A DNA stretch of 64,000 bases from Rugalucina vietnamica (GCA_964017185.1 OZ024879.1:46397383-46461382), one strand, 5' to 3'. Shown: positions 49,517 through 60,788, numbered from the stretch's first letter. The notes: generated by a model from the letters alone, not told the origin. Numbers and translations are program-made.

Positions 49517-51065
49517 CTGAGAGGAACTAGAAACTTAAGTTTTTTTTCAAAGGAGTGTATATCAAAAATAAAAAATCAAAATCAATTTTATTTATGACAT
49601 ATGATATCTTTGACATTTGATCAACGCAGCAAGTTAAAAAAATTCAGGCTTGCGCCATTACATTGGACGTCAACGTCATTTTAAACGTATAGGGGTCAAA
49701 ATCATAGTGTTCAAGTTTATTGAAATTCAACTTTTTTCAGTTTTTATCCGCTTTGAGCTCAGTATCTGGTATGGGAACCCCTTGCACGAATAACTGCATG
49801 ACACCTTCGGGTCATTGATTGTGTTAGACGTCGAATTGAGCGCATGGGTAGACGTCGCCATTCCGCAACCAACGCCCTTTCCAACTGAGGCACATTCTGT
49901 GGTGGATTAGCGCGCTGCCTTACTCGTCGACCAAGTTCATCCCAAAGATGCTCTATAGGGTTTAAATCAGGGGATTTGGCAGGCCAAGGCAACACATTAA
50001 CGCCGTTTACATTCAGAAAGTTTTGGGTAATCCTGGCAGTGTGGGGCGTTGCATTATCTTGTTGAAACGTCAACCCAGGACCATGTCTGGCCAAATAGGG
50101 AATTACCTCTGGTGTTAGAACGTCATCAATGTACCGCCTTGCAGTTAAATTGTTCCGTATAACCAACAACCGAGTCTTTTGGTTTCCACAGATCCCGCCC
50201 CAGATCATTACACTTCCGGCACCGTATGGATCCCGTTCCATGACGCAGCAATCCGCAAACCGTTCTCTTGGTCTACGCCATATCCTTGCCCTCCCATCAG
50301 CTAATGAAACATTAAACCGAGACTCGTCGGAAAAGAGCACTCGATTCCAACGTCTTTGATTCCAGGTAGCGCGATTTTGAGCCCAACGTAATCGATTATT
50401 ACGATGACGTCGTGTCAGAACAGTCCCTCTGTACGGTCTCCTGCATCGTAAGTTATTGGCGCGTAAACGGTTTCGGATTGTTTTCTCGGAAACACGACCC
50501 CCGAAAAGTGTCCGGCTTGTTGCACGCGCCGTCTGGAAACGGTTGCGGAGATGCGTAAGACGTATACGTCGATCATCCCTGGGCGTAGTTACGCGTGGAT
50601 GTCCGGGTCTTTGGCGATCAGCAACGCTCCCAGTCTGCTGATACCGATTCCAAAGTGCGTGAATCGTCACATGACTGCACCCAAACAACCGTGCGATGTT
50701 AACCTTTGACGTTCCTGCAAGTATCATGCCGACCGCACGTTCACGTTCAGCGTTAGTAAGCCTTCCCATTCCAAAGAAACGAATACAATCACAAATCTTT
50801 GATCAGGTGTTTATCCAGTTTTATTTTAGCGTGTGTTCAAGTAACGAAATCGTGTATAAAATCGCAGGGAACGCTTGCACGTGCAAATTAAGGAATGTCG
50901 TGGAATCGACACTATCGGTGCAGAACGGTCGACAAGGGCAATTGGTACACGCTGTGGTTAAAATCAATGGTCGTGTGTATCTTAAATTTGAAAAATAAAA
51001 ACGATGTGCGCAGAAAAAAAGTGATATTTTCCTTACAAAAAACTTAAGTTTCTAGTTCCTCTCAG
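49517..51065. mobile_element. Complete Tc1-type transposon
   Basis: Identical 29-bp inverted ends begin CTGAGAGGAACTAGAAACTT on both sides, and TA flanks the element at 49515-49516 and 51066-51067. The 1549-bp element contains one uninterrupted transposase on the minus strand. Perfect ends and an intact frame suggest recent insertion. It sits within an R1 repeat copy whose remnant TTAAAACCCAAAGTAATA lies to the left. Confidence 0.93.
49759..50769 (-). CDS. Tc1-family DD34E transposase, intact, 336 aa
   Basis: The N-terminal ~100 residues form a paired-type helix-turn-helix region (LAGTSKVNIARLFGCSHVTI, then a GRPR-like RPGHPR linker). The catalytic core has LFSDESRF (Asp148), TFQQDNATPHTA (Asp238) and SPDLNPIEHLWDELG (Glu273). 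Thirty-four residues separate the second Asp and the Glu, giving the DD34E signature. Its 336 residues are the usual Tc1 length. It would cut at the element's inverted ends and insert at TA. The start is the ATG of MGRLTNAERE, well inside the ends. No stops or frameshifts are seen, so it could be functional. Confidence 0.96.
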   Translation of the reverse strand: MGRLTNAERERAVGMILAGTSKVNIARLFGCSHVTIHALWNRYQQTGSVADRQRPGHPRVTTPRDDRRIRLTHLRNRFQTARATSRTLFGGRVSEKTIRNRLRANNLRCRRPYRGTVLTRRHRNNRLRWAQNRATWNQRRWNRVLFSDESRFNVSLADGRARIWRRPRERFADCCVMERDPYGAGSVMIWGGICGNQKTRLLVIRNNLTARRYIDDVLTPEVIPYLARHGPGLTFQQDNATPHTARITQNFLNVNGVNVLPWPAKSPDLNPIEHLWDELGRRVRQRANPPQNVPQLERALVAEWRRLPMRSIRRLTQSMTRRCHAVIRARGSHTRY

Positions 51066-51345
51066 TATATATAACTGATTGTTCCAAGGCGATACCTCTA
51101 GCGTGGTGCTTATTGTTTTATGTTTTGGCTTTGAAGTTTTGTACTGTTTGCACTTTATGTACGTTTTCATATTTTAGTTAATTGCGGCTCCGGGTAACTG
51201 AGTGGCGGTCTATTTGGATATAGCTGCTCACATGGCTTACGATATATTTTCTTAGTATTAGTACCTGACTGTTAATTTAGTTTTTCCTACCTCGGTTTGA
51301 GGAGTGGGAATTTCTTTCTGATATCATTGCTTACCTTTACCTAAA
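51066..51345 (-). repeat. Dispersed repeat R1, copy interrupted by Tc1
   Basis: ACTGATTGTTCCAAGGCGAT, GCGGCTCCGGGTAACTGAGT and AGGAGTGGGAATTTCTTTCT match R1 inverted. The expected next part of R1 (TTAAACCCGCCAGTAA) appears in altered form left of the Tc1 element at 49490-49514. Confidence 0.75.
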
Positions 51346-51531
51346 GACGTAGCTCTATAACAGATGATTTCTGGATTTAAAAAATATACAGATTTCTTTG
51401 CATTGATACACATATTTATCGTAAATTATGCATACCTGATCGTCAATTACATTACGAAAACTTGCCCATGTGAGTTCTCAAGTTGTAAAATATGAACGTT
51501 TTCAGAAGAAATGTTTTGATATTTTTCTTAT

Positions 51532-51730
51532 TTGGCTCAAAACATTGATTGAGGGTACACGTTAGAACCGCCACGGCGAGGCGGTTCTACCGTCCCGCCA
51601 CGGCTAGGCGGTTCTACCGTGTACCCCCAATCTTTGTTTTGGAGCAAAAAAAAAAAAAAAAAAAGAAAAATAGGTATACCCGTGCATACCCCAGGTTTTT
51701 TTTCTATATAAATGTGGGGTATGAGGGAAT
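51532..51730. repeat. Palindromic repeat R2, copy with doubled core
   Basis: CTCAAAACATTGATTGAGGG and CCCCCAATCTTTGTTTTGG are the arms. The core GCGGTTCTACCG with CCGCCACGGC occurs twice in tandem (51568-51588 and 51594-51618). An A run of ~18 follows at 51646. Confidence 0.7.
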
Positions 51731-52199
51731 ATACATTTTACGGACATGTTTTCTTGATGAGGAGCAAATTAAATCTTAAGGTGTCGTAAGAAGGCGTGTA
51801 CATACCTGCCGTCAAGTTCACAAGCAACAAAACAGTAAACACCAAAACTAAAAAGAACAAAATCAAGTCTTAAATGTGATATTTCAATACTGCGTGCTTT
51901 GAATTGGTGCTTGACTGCTTAGGTCATGTCAAAAGGTTGCCTCCATTGTATGAGACTTTTTTCCAAGATTAGGACGTCATGACATCCAAAATGTGCTTCA
52001 AAAATAACCACCCGACTAAGCCTGTGTGGATAGTATGACACAAAACCAATTTTTCCTGGGCAGGCTAAGCCCAAAACTCAGTTAGAAGAGTATAAACTAT
52101 GCCCGGAGGCACTGCACGATTTTTATCAAACCTGCTTATAGCAGGGTGCGATATAGGAATCCAAATTTCCGTTCGTCCGTCTGTCCGTCCGTCAACATT

Positions 52200-52600
52200 T
52201 ACATCGAATTTTGAGGTAACTCTGCATTAGTAATAGCTGCGATTCTGAATCGTCCTTGATATACCCTTCAAGAACGCACCTTGGCACCGTGCCTTTGAAC
52301 TATGTTTTACGGTCCATTTTCTTGTTATTTCTTACGTAGAAGTTTGCTTTTCTCTGCATCTGTGATAGCTGCGAGTATGAAACAATGCATACTATTTTTT
52401 CTTGACTTACAAGCACGCACCTTAACCTGATGTCCTTGACCTATATTTCACGGTCCATCGACTTTGCTAATTTTTACGTCGAAGTTTTTTTTCTGCACTT
52501 TGGATAGCTGCAAGTCTGAAACTAGTATAGTAACTGTCCTTGACACACCCTTTAAGCACACAAGTTGAACAGGTGCCCTTGACCTACATTTCACGTTTTC
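52200..52600 (+). repeat. Three ~125-bp degenerate tandem units
   Basis: Each unit has a 'CTCTGCAT/TCTGCACT ... ATAGCTGCGA ... CTTGA ... AAGCACGCACCTT ... TTTCACGGTCCAT' order, starting near 52215, 52340 and 52480. The region opens with CCGTCCGTCTGTCCGTCCGT. It looks like part of a noncoding mollusc-type repeat. Confidence 0.55.
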
Positions 52601-53149
52601 GATGCAGGTGCGATATCGTCCTACGTGGCGTTCTTGAATTCCGTTTCGCAACTTATCCGACTGCAATACGATTTTTGTGACAAACATCATATATAATACT
52701 CTTACCGCGGTATTATTTTTTGTTTTCTTTACGTTTCAGGCAAAACCTGCTGTCAGATCGGGACGTTGCGACATTTTATTGGACTTTAGTACAATGCTTC
52801 ACTATCATGACACCCGAATTGAGTTTCGCAATATATATAATCTCCCACGTAAACAACTCAAGAAAACGATTAAGACAGGATGACTTTACTAGACCTCTTT
52901 TCCTGGATCGAAATCCAAAACTGATCCTCAGTTTTGTTGCCTGTGCTGAGGAAGCCAGCTATATAAAATTAAATAGAACACGTAGAAAGAGCTGTTCTTC
53001 TTATCGTCTATGACATAAGTGACCATCTCCCATCGTGTTGAGAATGATGACAAGTAGAATTATTAGCATTTCAACATTTCTGTTTTTTAATATTGTAAAA
53101 CATTCCGGGTCAGGAAAAGAATGAGCATTAAAATTAAACTTTAAGAGCT

Positions 53150-53360
53150 GAAACTGATGTTTCGTCTATTTTAGCCTCGTCAGTGGTCTTTTAGATTTGG
53201 TAGCATGGAGCCAAACAGAATTACTGTAATTTTGCATTTCAACAGGATTAGTAGACAAGACAAGTATTGTACAATTGGACCAAATATGTTGAACGTTAGT
53301 TAGAAAATGATTCTAGACCTATAATAAATTTCTCATTTCTCAGAAAAAAAGAAAACATAA
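53150..53360 (+). repeat. Dispersed repeat R3, diverged copy
   Basis: GTTAGTTAGAAAATGATTCT, AATTTCTCATTTCTCAG and AAAACATAATCTGCACTAG parallel 16900-17000. An R1 scrap (GGTACAAGTAGGCACAGATC) follows at 53397-53420. Confidence 0.55.
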
Positions 53361-54679
53361 TCTGCACTAGATGCACTGGATGAAATGTTACAAAAAGGTA
53401 CAAGTAGGCACAGATCGGGATATTTAGTACAAAGAGGATGCTGAAAGTTTTCATATTAATGTTTCTTTTCTTCCTTCCTGTCAATACATTTTATAACCAT
53501 AAAATGAAAATAATAATAACAATACAATTGAAAAACAAATATGTTATGAATTAACACTTACAGACTTTCATGTTTGTCGCCAGCCATTCGCCCGCAGTTT
53601 GTTCTTATCTTGTTTGGCACAAACTGTTTTATTCACATGACCTCAGTCATTGCAAAATGCCATTTATATAGATTACAATGTGTTTCCAAAATGTTAAAGA
53701 TCTAATTCGATGATGCAAAAATGTGTTACATACGAACATTCATAAAATATCTGAAATTTACGTGTACGTTTTATTTGCAAGCGTCCGTTTGCAAACTATG
53801 TATATCAACCAAACTACAGACAGACAGACAGACAAATACGTTTATTCATAGCTCTGAACATAACAATGTTATAAGAGCAAATTTACAATACACACATATC
53901 ATGAGACATGTTAAGCAACAATAGATAAACAGTGTGGTAAATGACAAGGGAGGCAAATCTTGAGCCTATACTAAAGCGTTAACATTCCAGGTTAGCTTAC
54001 TTTACAGAAGTTTGTTTGTTTATTTGTTTGATTATCCATTAACATCCAGTCAACATTTTTTCAGTCAGAAAGAAAAAAGGTGAGTCGGCAATTTCACCAT
54101 AGCTACATGTACATCAAGGCGTGCTACATGTATACGGTCCCAGATCAATCTGTCTTTAATTGGGCATACTGATCAGGCATGGTAGCTAATTTTGATGCAA
54201 TACTATACTTGTATACATACGGCTAATGTGTAAAGTGAAATAAATACATAAATAGAAGCTATGAGTCAATGACTGATCTCAAATGAACAAAAGCGAAAAA
54301 AGCGTGTCTAAAGGTCAACGAAAAGTTCATACATGAATTCACTGGGTCACAGCCGCGTATCAGGTTCATGATATCCACGTGCGATGAGGCGGTTCACGTG
54401 TTTTTATATATTTATGGTGGCTAGCACGTGTTACGGATCCGCAGTTGTGACACAGTAAAGTCTTGAATGGAATATATTCCGCCAGAAGGTTTTCAAGAAC
54501 AAGTAGGTTTGTTAATGTTTCTATTAAGGTTTAACGTCTTACTAATTATTTCAGTCATGTCGGGCGCTACATGTTTTTGTATTTACCAATATGATTAGTT
54601 AAACACTAGTTAGAGCATGAGTTAATAAACTAATGGTGAACCGTGTCTGCACAGCGTGGTGATCTAGAGGTTACCCTTA

Positions 54680-54821
54680 TCTCCAGAATATGACCCTTAT
54701 GTTCCACAAGAGTCATACCTATGGGGAGAGGGAATCATATATAAGTCAAGTCTCCAGAATATGACCCTTGTGTTCCACAAGAGTCATACCTATGGGGAGA
54801 GGGAATCATATATAAGTCAAG
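54680..54821 (+). repeat. 71-bp perfect-type tandem duplication
   Basis: Units 54680-54750 and 54751-54821, beginning TCTCCAGAATATGACCCTT, differ at about one base. Confidence 0.9.
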
Positions 54822-55042
54822 TTTGATATTTTCAGGTCACAGCCTTGTGCCCTTAACGAACTCGAAATTTTAAGGGCATCACCAGCTGTTTTATGGAGCA
54901 ATCAATTATTGTTATAAATTGTTGGGCAAGTCAATGTGCAGATGAGTTCACATGCTTATTGTACATATAGACATTATGAAGCCTGACTATATAACTAAAT
55001 TTGATGTAAAAAAAATAGTGTTGTCATTTTTAATCGTTGCAA

Positions 55043-55226
55043 CCGGTAGGGGGAGAACCTCTCTGTCTATTTATTCAAAGTCGTAGAGGCCAACAGACCA
55101 TGTTTATTATTCAGGCCTACAGAGATATTTGACTGCCCAAAATAGAGGGTGCCGGTCAGCATATGCCATGGTGTGACTGGTCCGCACATATAATTATTTA
55201 ATAAACAGAGAGGTAGTCCCTCGCCC
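55043..55226. repeat. MITE-like inverted repeat
   Basis: GGGGGAGAACCTCTCTGTCT on the left and the complement of ACAGAGAGGTAGTCCCTC on the right, with TATTTATT-like neighbours, give ~30-bp imperfect inverted ends. A second palindrome (GACATGAGAGACGGGTCC with its complement) lies at 55303-55445. Confidence 0.55.
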
Positions 55227-55679
55227 AGTTTTGTTCCATTTTTATTCTGGTTTACAATATAATAAAAGGAAATGCATCATACTTTCTTTTAACCAGAACT
55301 CGACATGAGAGACGGGTCCTCAATTGTTCCCAGCCTGGGTACGAAGAGGTGAGGGCAACTAGTGTGCTTAGCGGCATTAGCCAAGGCAAATTATTTATGT
55401 CATGATGATTTAGTCAGTAAGGTCCGCTCTCTCTCATGTCAGTTTCCGGTTCCATGTGGAAACATAAAACAAATAACAAAGAAACATTTACAAAATGGAT
55501 GGGCAAAAGATAATGTGTATTGGAAAGATTCTTATTGGCTAAATTTCAGTGTTATGTTAAATTTAGTATTGTAAGCCGTTAAAAATATTATAGTTTACGC
55601 TGAGATCGCAGTTTATTTTTCTTTCTTTCTTTAATATCATTATTTGGTATTTAAACGTGAGATAAGTGGGTTCTACAAA

Positions 55680-58600
55680 TCACTTAACGGTCCTTAATAG
55701 AATATCTATAAATTGGCATAATTTTTTTAATTGTGAGAAATTCCGAATGTTCATAAGTTCTTTAAATTTCAAAATGTTTGTCCTTGTATAATAATATTTT
55801 CGAATGTATTTAGATCTATCTTTTTGAAAAAACGGGCACGTGAGAAGAAAGTGCATTTCGTCACCAACATCGTTCTTGTCACAGAGATTGCATTTTCTTT
55901 CAGAAAAGTCAGTGTCATCATATCTTCCGGTTTCACATGGGAAACGGTGATTACCGGTTCTGAATTTTGCAAACTTTATATACAGCAGTTTAGGTAGTTT
56001 TAAAAAGTAATCTTCCAAATGAATGTCATCTTTAAACAACCTATAGTTTCTTCCTTTTGATGACTTGTCAAGGTCGGAGTACCAGTCTTGCTTGTATTGT
56101 TCAATTATGTTACTTTTAATCATATTTGTTAAATTAGAGTTACATTGCTGGGCATCCCATATGTCGGGTCTGCCGCAACGATCAAGGATATCTTTGACTT
56201 TACTAGCCCATTTGGAGTTCAGTCCTGGCGTGTGTATAAGTTTCTGGTACAATGCAAAAGATAATTTACTTTGTTTGCCGGAAACAAGTCTAGCCCAGAA
56301 ATTAACCATTCTTCCTTTTATAGTAAGTTCAATAGGATAACGGCCAAGTTCCGCATAAATCATATAGAGTGGTGTACTTTTACGAGCGTGTAGTATAGAT
56401 CGAAGGAATTGGTTATGGATTGGTTCAAGAAGGCTACAGCTTTCAAATCCCCAGATTTCAGACGCATATGTGATGATAGGTAAAATTGTATTGTCGAATA
56501 ATTTAAGTTGTAGGTCGATAGGGAGATCAAGGTTAGCTATTCGCATATTCAGTAGATGCATCGCTTTGTTTGCTTGTATTTTAATATGTTTTTGAGCGGT
56601 ATGAAAGCTCCCAGAGGGCGCGAAGAAAATCCCTAGATATTTATACGACTTAACAATTTCAAGCTTAGTATTTCCTAAATAAAAGCTATAGCGAGGAGTT
56701 CCATGCGTTCCAAAAATCATAATTTTTGATTTATCTCTATTAATGGTTAGTTTCCATGCATTACAGTAGGTATAGAAAGAATTCAAACATGCTTGGAAGT
56801 CGGCTGCATTATCTGCAAGGATAATCGTGTCGTCTGCATAAAGTAGAACGAATATTTTAATGAAAAAAGCAAAGTCATCGGATGCAATATCGATACTTAT
56901 GCCATTGTGACGCTCTGTTGACATGAAATCTTCAAGATCATTTAAAAACATAGAGAATAAGATAGGCGACAGGTTGTCGCCTTGCCGGACACCGCAATTC
57001 GTTGTGAAAAAAGACGACAATGTATTATTAACCGACACGCATGATTTAATATTATTGTACATGTTGCGGATTACTCTTAAAAAGTTACCATTAATTCCCT
57101 CAATTAAAAGTTTTCTCCACAGACCTACTCGCCATACCGAGTCAAATGCCTTGGAGAAGTCAATATATGAGCAAAACAATTTCTTTTTTTCAAATGCCAT
57201 GATTTCTATAAGTGCGTGTAACGAGAAAATATGGTCGAGCGTAGAATAATTTTTCCTAAAGCCAGCTTGATTTTCTTGGAGTATTACATTTTCTTCAACA
57301 TATTCATTAAGTCGTTCGCTAAGAAGGGAGGTAAAGAGTTTTCCGAGGCAGCTTAGCAGGGTTATAGGTCGGTAATTTGAGGGGCCGGTCGATTCGCCCT
57401 TATTTTTGTATATAGGTTTAATAATTCCAATCAGCCATTGCTCCGGGATGTTACCAGTATTAAGTATAATGTTGAAAAGTGTTGTGTAAAGAGGAAGCAT
57501 GCGCTCTTTAGTTAATTTGATATATTCGTTGAGTATGTTATCGAGTCCTGGTGACTTTGAGTTTTTCAATTTTCGGATGCATTTGTCGATCTCATAGGAT
57601 GAGAATGGTCTATTTAAAAACTCCTCCGCGTTTGAAGGGTCAAATCCAAAATTATCTTGATTGTCATCATGAGTTTCCGAAGCAAACATATCCCTATAAT
57701 ATTCAAAAAACTCGTTCGCATTAGGTGTTTCGTTATCGTTTTTATTCCGTTTTAGGCTGTTAAGATACTTCCAGTATGATTTCGGGTCTTTACTAGCCAT
57801 AATTCGTAACCTTCTTTGCTTGGATTTCACATACTTATTTATGTATTTATTCATGGTTCTTTTATACAGCTTACTGGCAGATATCAGTTTTTCCCTATTT
57901 TCGTTAGATCTATAATAACGGTGAACACGTTTCGCGAGATAATAATTTCTCCGAGCAGTTTTACAGTGATGACCAAACCAGGGTTTATTGTTCGAGTCAG
58001 TTGCAGGGTCATGTGGCGGAAAATTTGATTTTGTGCGGAGGGCAGATTCATGAAATGTTTGTGTGATTTGATATATAAAATCGTTAATTTCGGTCGTACT
58101 CGCTTGTTCGTGTTCTTGCATATTTTGCAGAAGCGCATCCATCTTTTCATAGTCAAAATTTTCTACATAAATTTGGTATTCGGTCTGTTTTAAGCACGGT
58201 TTTTTCGACGTATTACAATTTCGCGGTGTCTCCGTCTTGCAATTAGTCATCTTGAGTTCCAGATGTAAAAGGCGGTGTCCATCGGAGAACACGCGGTCTA
58301 AGTCAATTATTTCAAAATCATGTAGCAAATTAAAGCATTTGGTTGTTACAATAGCATAATCGATGACAGACGCCTTGAAAGTCAAAGCACCAGTGTTTTT
58401 ATCTTTACCAAATCGTCCATTGAGAATGCATAGATTAAGATTTTTGCAAACGTCAATTAATTGATAGCCAGTATTATTTTTCTTTTTGTCCATTGATGAA
58501 CGCTTTGTTTTAATGCCTAATCTTTCCAATTCACATTTTTGGTCGTAAAATCTCACAGTTTCGTCATCAAAATGAAAGTGGTCAGATAGAAAGTTATCAG

Positions 58601-60002
58601 CAGGTATAAAATCATCCAGCGTGCCAGTCTGGGCGTTAAAGTCGCCGAGCATAAGAAAAAGATCATGCTGGCTACGTAGTGACATGATATCGCGTTCAAA
58701 TAATTCAAACTCATCTTGATTAAAAAATCTCGATTGTTGTGGGGGTATATATACAGAAGCTAATATGATATCTTGTTCATAGTGGTGATATTGTCTAGAC
58801 AAACTAAGGCATGCAATATAATCTGATTCTGTGTTAATGCGTTTTACGTACTTGGCTATACTATCATGTACTAGAAAACCCAGACCTCCAGATTTACGAA
58901 TATACGACTGTCTACGAGGCTGGTTGAAATAAGTATATCCATCTATTGAAATAATATCATGAGAGTCAAGCTTAGTTTCAGCAAAGCATAAAATTTTATA
59001 GTTCTTTATAAATGTCAAAAACTCAGGATACTGTATCCGTCTTTTCAAGCCACAGACGTTCAAAAACCCAATGCAAAAATCAGAATCTGTAACGTTACTT
59101 GGTTTCGTTTGAACTTGGCTTTTTAAACGGCCACTTTTCATTGTACAACGGTCATTATTCCGTATTTGGTTATGAGAGTTTGAACCGTTTAAAGTGTTAC
59201 TTATATTATTCAAATCAATACAGTTGTGTCTAGTACTATTTGTATTTACATGGTTTGTGTCACTCGAGGGGATTTCCCTTGGTACAACTGTTTGTTGGCT
59301 GAATTGGCTCTGCACGTTCGAATGATGCTCATATACACGTGACAGTTTTTCATTTTCACTCGTAGGTTTTGTGGTAGGTTTTTCCTGTAAACTCGTACGG
59401 GGATTATGTTCACTCGTACAATTTGCGTGTACACTCGTAGGTTTATCATGTACACTCAAAGGATTTTCATATGCATTATTTCCATATGAATACATTGGGC
59501 TTGTAGAGTTTTCATGTACACTCGTAAATGATTCATGCACACTCGATAATTTTTCTTTTACAGTCGTATAGTTTTGAAGAACGCTAGCTGTATTTTCATG
59601 TATACACATGGGTTTCATCATAGGGATTTCATTTTCGTTGGTTTTATGCTTTTTATCGGATTTCATGGTTCTAATGTGTTTCGAATCTGTATATTTTGTT
59701 TCACATATGGTGTGTTTATTGGTTATCATGGGGTTAACGCTCGGTCGTTTCTGGGTTCCATTGACAGACATCTTGGGAATGTTCATAGGCTTGGCATCAG
59801 TTAATATAGAGCTTAGGTCACTCATATAATTTTCATTTTCACTTAATGAGGATCTTGTTTTAATATCATTAAAGTGTACTTGTTTCAAATCATTTCTCGT
59901 AGCATATTGATTGGCACTAATGTTTGTTTCATTTGAAATGTTTATATGATTTCTATGGGTATTCGCATGATTTTTATTGTCACTGTCCTGAATGTTGATC
60001 AT
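55680..60002 (-). CDS. LINE ORF2: endonuclease and reverse transcriptase, 1440 aa, intact
   Basis: Residues 1-305 are Asn/Ser/His-rich with short repeats around SVHENSTSV (about 134-220), unusual ahead of the endonuclease. An APE-type endonuclease spans about 308-590: FLNVCGL, FAETKLD, MLGDFNAQTG, VIDYA and FSDGHRLL supply its metal-binding and His residues. The reverse transcriptase spans about 800-1120: YIDFSKAFDSV (motif A), GVRQGDNLSPILFSMF (motif B) and LLYADDTIILA (motif C, Asp1057-Asp1058). The C-terminus has a C-x2-C...H...C cluster (CNLCDKNDVG, HFLLTCPFF, about 1371-1389). The protein would nick target DNA and prime reverse transcription of its own RNA. No internal stop is present, so the frame may be recent. 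Confidence 0.95.
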   Translation of the reverse strand: MINIQDSDNKNHANTHRNHINISNETNISANQYATRNDLKQVHFNDIKTRSSLSENENYMSDLSSILTDAKPMNIPKMSVNGTQKRPSVNPMITNKHTICETKYTDSKHIRTMKSDKKHKTNENEIPMMKPMCIHENTASVLQNYTTVKEKLSSVHESFTSVHENSTSPMYSYGNNAYENPLSVHDKPTSVHANCTSEHNPRTSLQEKPTTKPTSENEKLSRVYEHHSNVQSQFSQQTVVPREIPSSDTNHVNTNSTRHNCIDLNNISNTLNGSNSHNQIRNNDRCTMKSGRLKSQVQTKPSNVTDSDFCIGFLNVCGLKRRIQYPEFLTFIKNYKILCFAETKLDSHDIISIDGYTYFNQPRRQSYIRKSGGLGFLVHDSIAKYVKRINTESDYIACLSLSRQYHHYEQDIILASVYIPPQQSRFFNQDEFELFERDIMSLRSQHDLFLMLGDFNAQTGTLDDFIPADNFLSDHFHFDDETVRFYDQKCELERLGIKTKRSSMDKKKNNTGYQLIDVCKNLNLCILNGRFGKDKNTGALTFKASVIDYAIVTTKCFNLLHDFEIIDLDRVFSDGHRLLHLELKMTNCKTETPRNCNTSKKPCLKQTEYQIYVENFDYEKMDALLQNMQEHEQASTTEINDFIYQITQTFHESALRTKSNFPPHDPATDSNNKPWFGHHCKTARRNYYLAKRVHRYYRSNENREKLISASKLYKRTMNKYINKYVKSKQRRLRIMASKDPKSYWKYLNSLKRNKNDNETPNANEFFEYYRDMFASETHDDNQDNFGFDPSNAEEFLNRPFSSYEIDKCIRKLKNSKSPGLDNILNEYIKLTKERMLPLYTTLFNIILNTGNIPEQWLIGIIKPIYKNKGESTGPSNYRPITLLSCLGKLFTSLLSERLNEYVEENVILQENQAGFRKNYSTLDHIFSLHALIEIMAFEKKKLFCSYIDFSKAFDSVWRVGLWRKLLIEGINGNFLRVIRNMYNNIKSCVSVNNTLSSFFTTNCGVRQGDNLSPILFSMFLNDLEDFMSTERHNGISIDIASDDFAFFIKIFVLLYADDTIILADNAADFQACLNSFYTYCNAWKLTINRDKSKIMIFGTHGTPRYSFYLGNTKLEIVKSYKYLGIFFAPSGSFHTAQKHIKIQANKAMHLLNMRIANLDLPIDLQLKLFDNTILPIITYASEIWGFESCSLLEPIHNQFLRSILHARKSTPLYMIYAELGRYPIELTIKGRMVNFWARLVSGKQSKLSFALYQKLIHTPGLNSKWASKVKDILDRCGRPDIWDAQQCNSNLTNMIKSNIIEQYKQDWYSDLDKSSKGRNYRLFKDDIHLEDYFLKLPKLLYIKFAKFRTGNHRFPCETGRYDDTDFSERKCNLCDKNDVGDEMHFLLTCPFFQKDRSKYIRKYYYTRTNILKFKELMNIRNFSQLKKLCQFIDILLRTVK

Positions 60003-60062
60003 TACCGTGGGGAATTTTGAATGTTTTGGGGGCAGTGTCGTTGTGGGTGCCTCCCTCAGGTC

Positions 60063-60788
60063 TCATTTATCTTTAGTTTTAGGGCTTGGATTGGCAGTAT
60101 TGGTCGGGGTTTTGTTTGACACTTCTACATGTAACTTCATTGGGGCTCTTTGTTCGCTCTTGGATCTAGGTTGGGAATTGTCACTCATTTCAACAGGTCG
60201 GCTTTCCCTTTGTGATGCGCCTTGGCTGCACATATGCTCCAATAAGCGTCCCATGGCTACGTCGTACGCGGTATTTGTAGGGTCAGGCCCTCCGCTAGCT
60301 GTTGGTTCAACTGTACTATCATTGGGTGCAGGGGGTTCCGTTTCCGCAGACAAGTGTGAGCTTTCCATATCAGACTCCTGTGATCGATCATCATCCGGCT
60401 GGGCATCAGGCTCGCCGGACGGGCCTGGAGCGGCAGAATCTCTTACTTGGGCATCTCTTGGCATTGGTGTTTTCCCGCCGCTACATCGTGACATACTTAA
60501 TACCTCGCGCCAGTCAGGGAACAAGTCTTTTACGATACGGTTCCCAACCACCAATTTTGCAGGAAAACCTATGTACACAGCAAGATTAGGGTGCTTATTA
60601 CGTTCTGCCTTGTAAAGTGGCCATAATTCAGACCGGGCATCGTTGATCTCCTTCGGGAAATCCTTACTGATTCCGATTGATTTGCCTTGAAGTTTATTGG
60701 CATTGTCCAAGATTATTTGAACGTCTTTGAAATCCCTGAGGCAAACTATAATTGGTCGAGGGGAAGGGGGACGCTGACTTTGTCCCAC
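60063..60788 (-). CDS. LINE ORF1, C-terminal part only
   Basis: RPIIVCLRDFKDVQIILDNA and KSIGISKDFPKEINDARSEL correspond to the end of the RNA-recognition region and the C-terminal domain of L1-type ORF1 proteins (Transposase_22 family), which package element RNA. The upstream coiled coil and most of the RRM are missing. A stop codon lies just ahead in frame and the preceding DNA is an unrelated array, so the protein is 5'-truncated and the apparent GTG start is not real. The rest is a low-complexity Pro/Ser/Glu tail. Confidence 0.8.
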   Translation of the reverse strand: MGQSQRPPSPRPIIVCLRDFKDVQIILDNANKLQGKSIGISKDFPKEINDARSELWPLYKAERNKHPNLAVYIGFPAKLVVGNRIVKDLFPDWREVLSMSRCSGGKTPMPRDAQVRDSAAPGPSGEPDAQPDDDRSQESDMESSHLSAETEPPAPNDSTVEPTASGGPDPTNTAYDVAMGRLLEHMCSQGASQRESRPVEMSDNSQPRSKSEQRAPMKLHVEVSNKTPTNTANPSPKTKDK

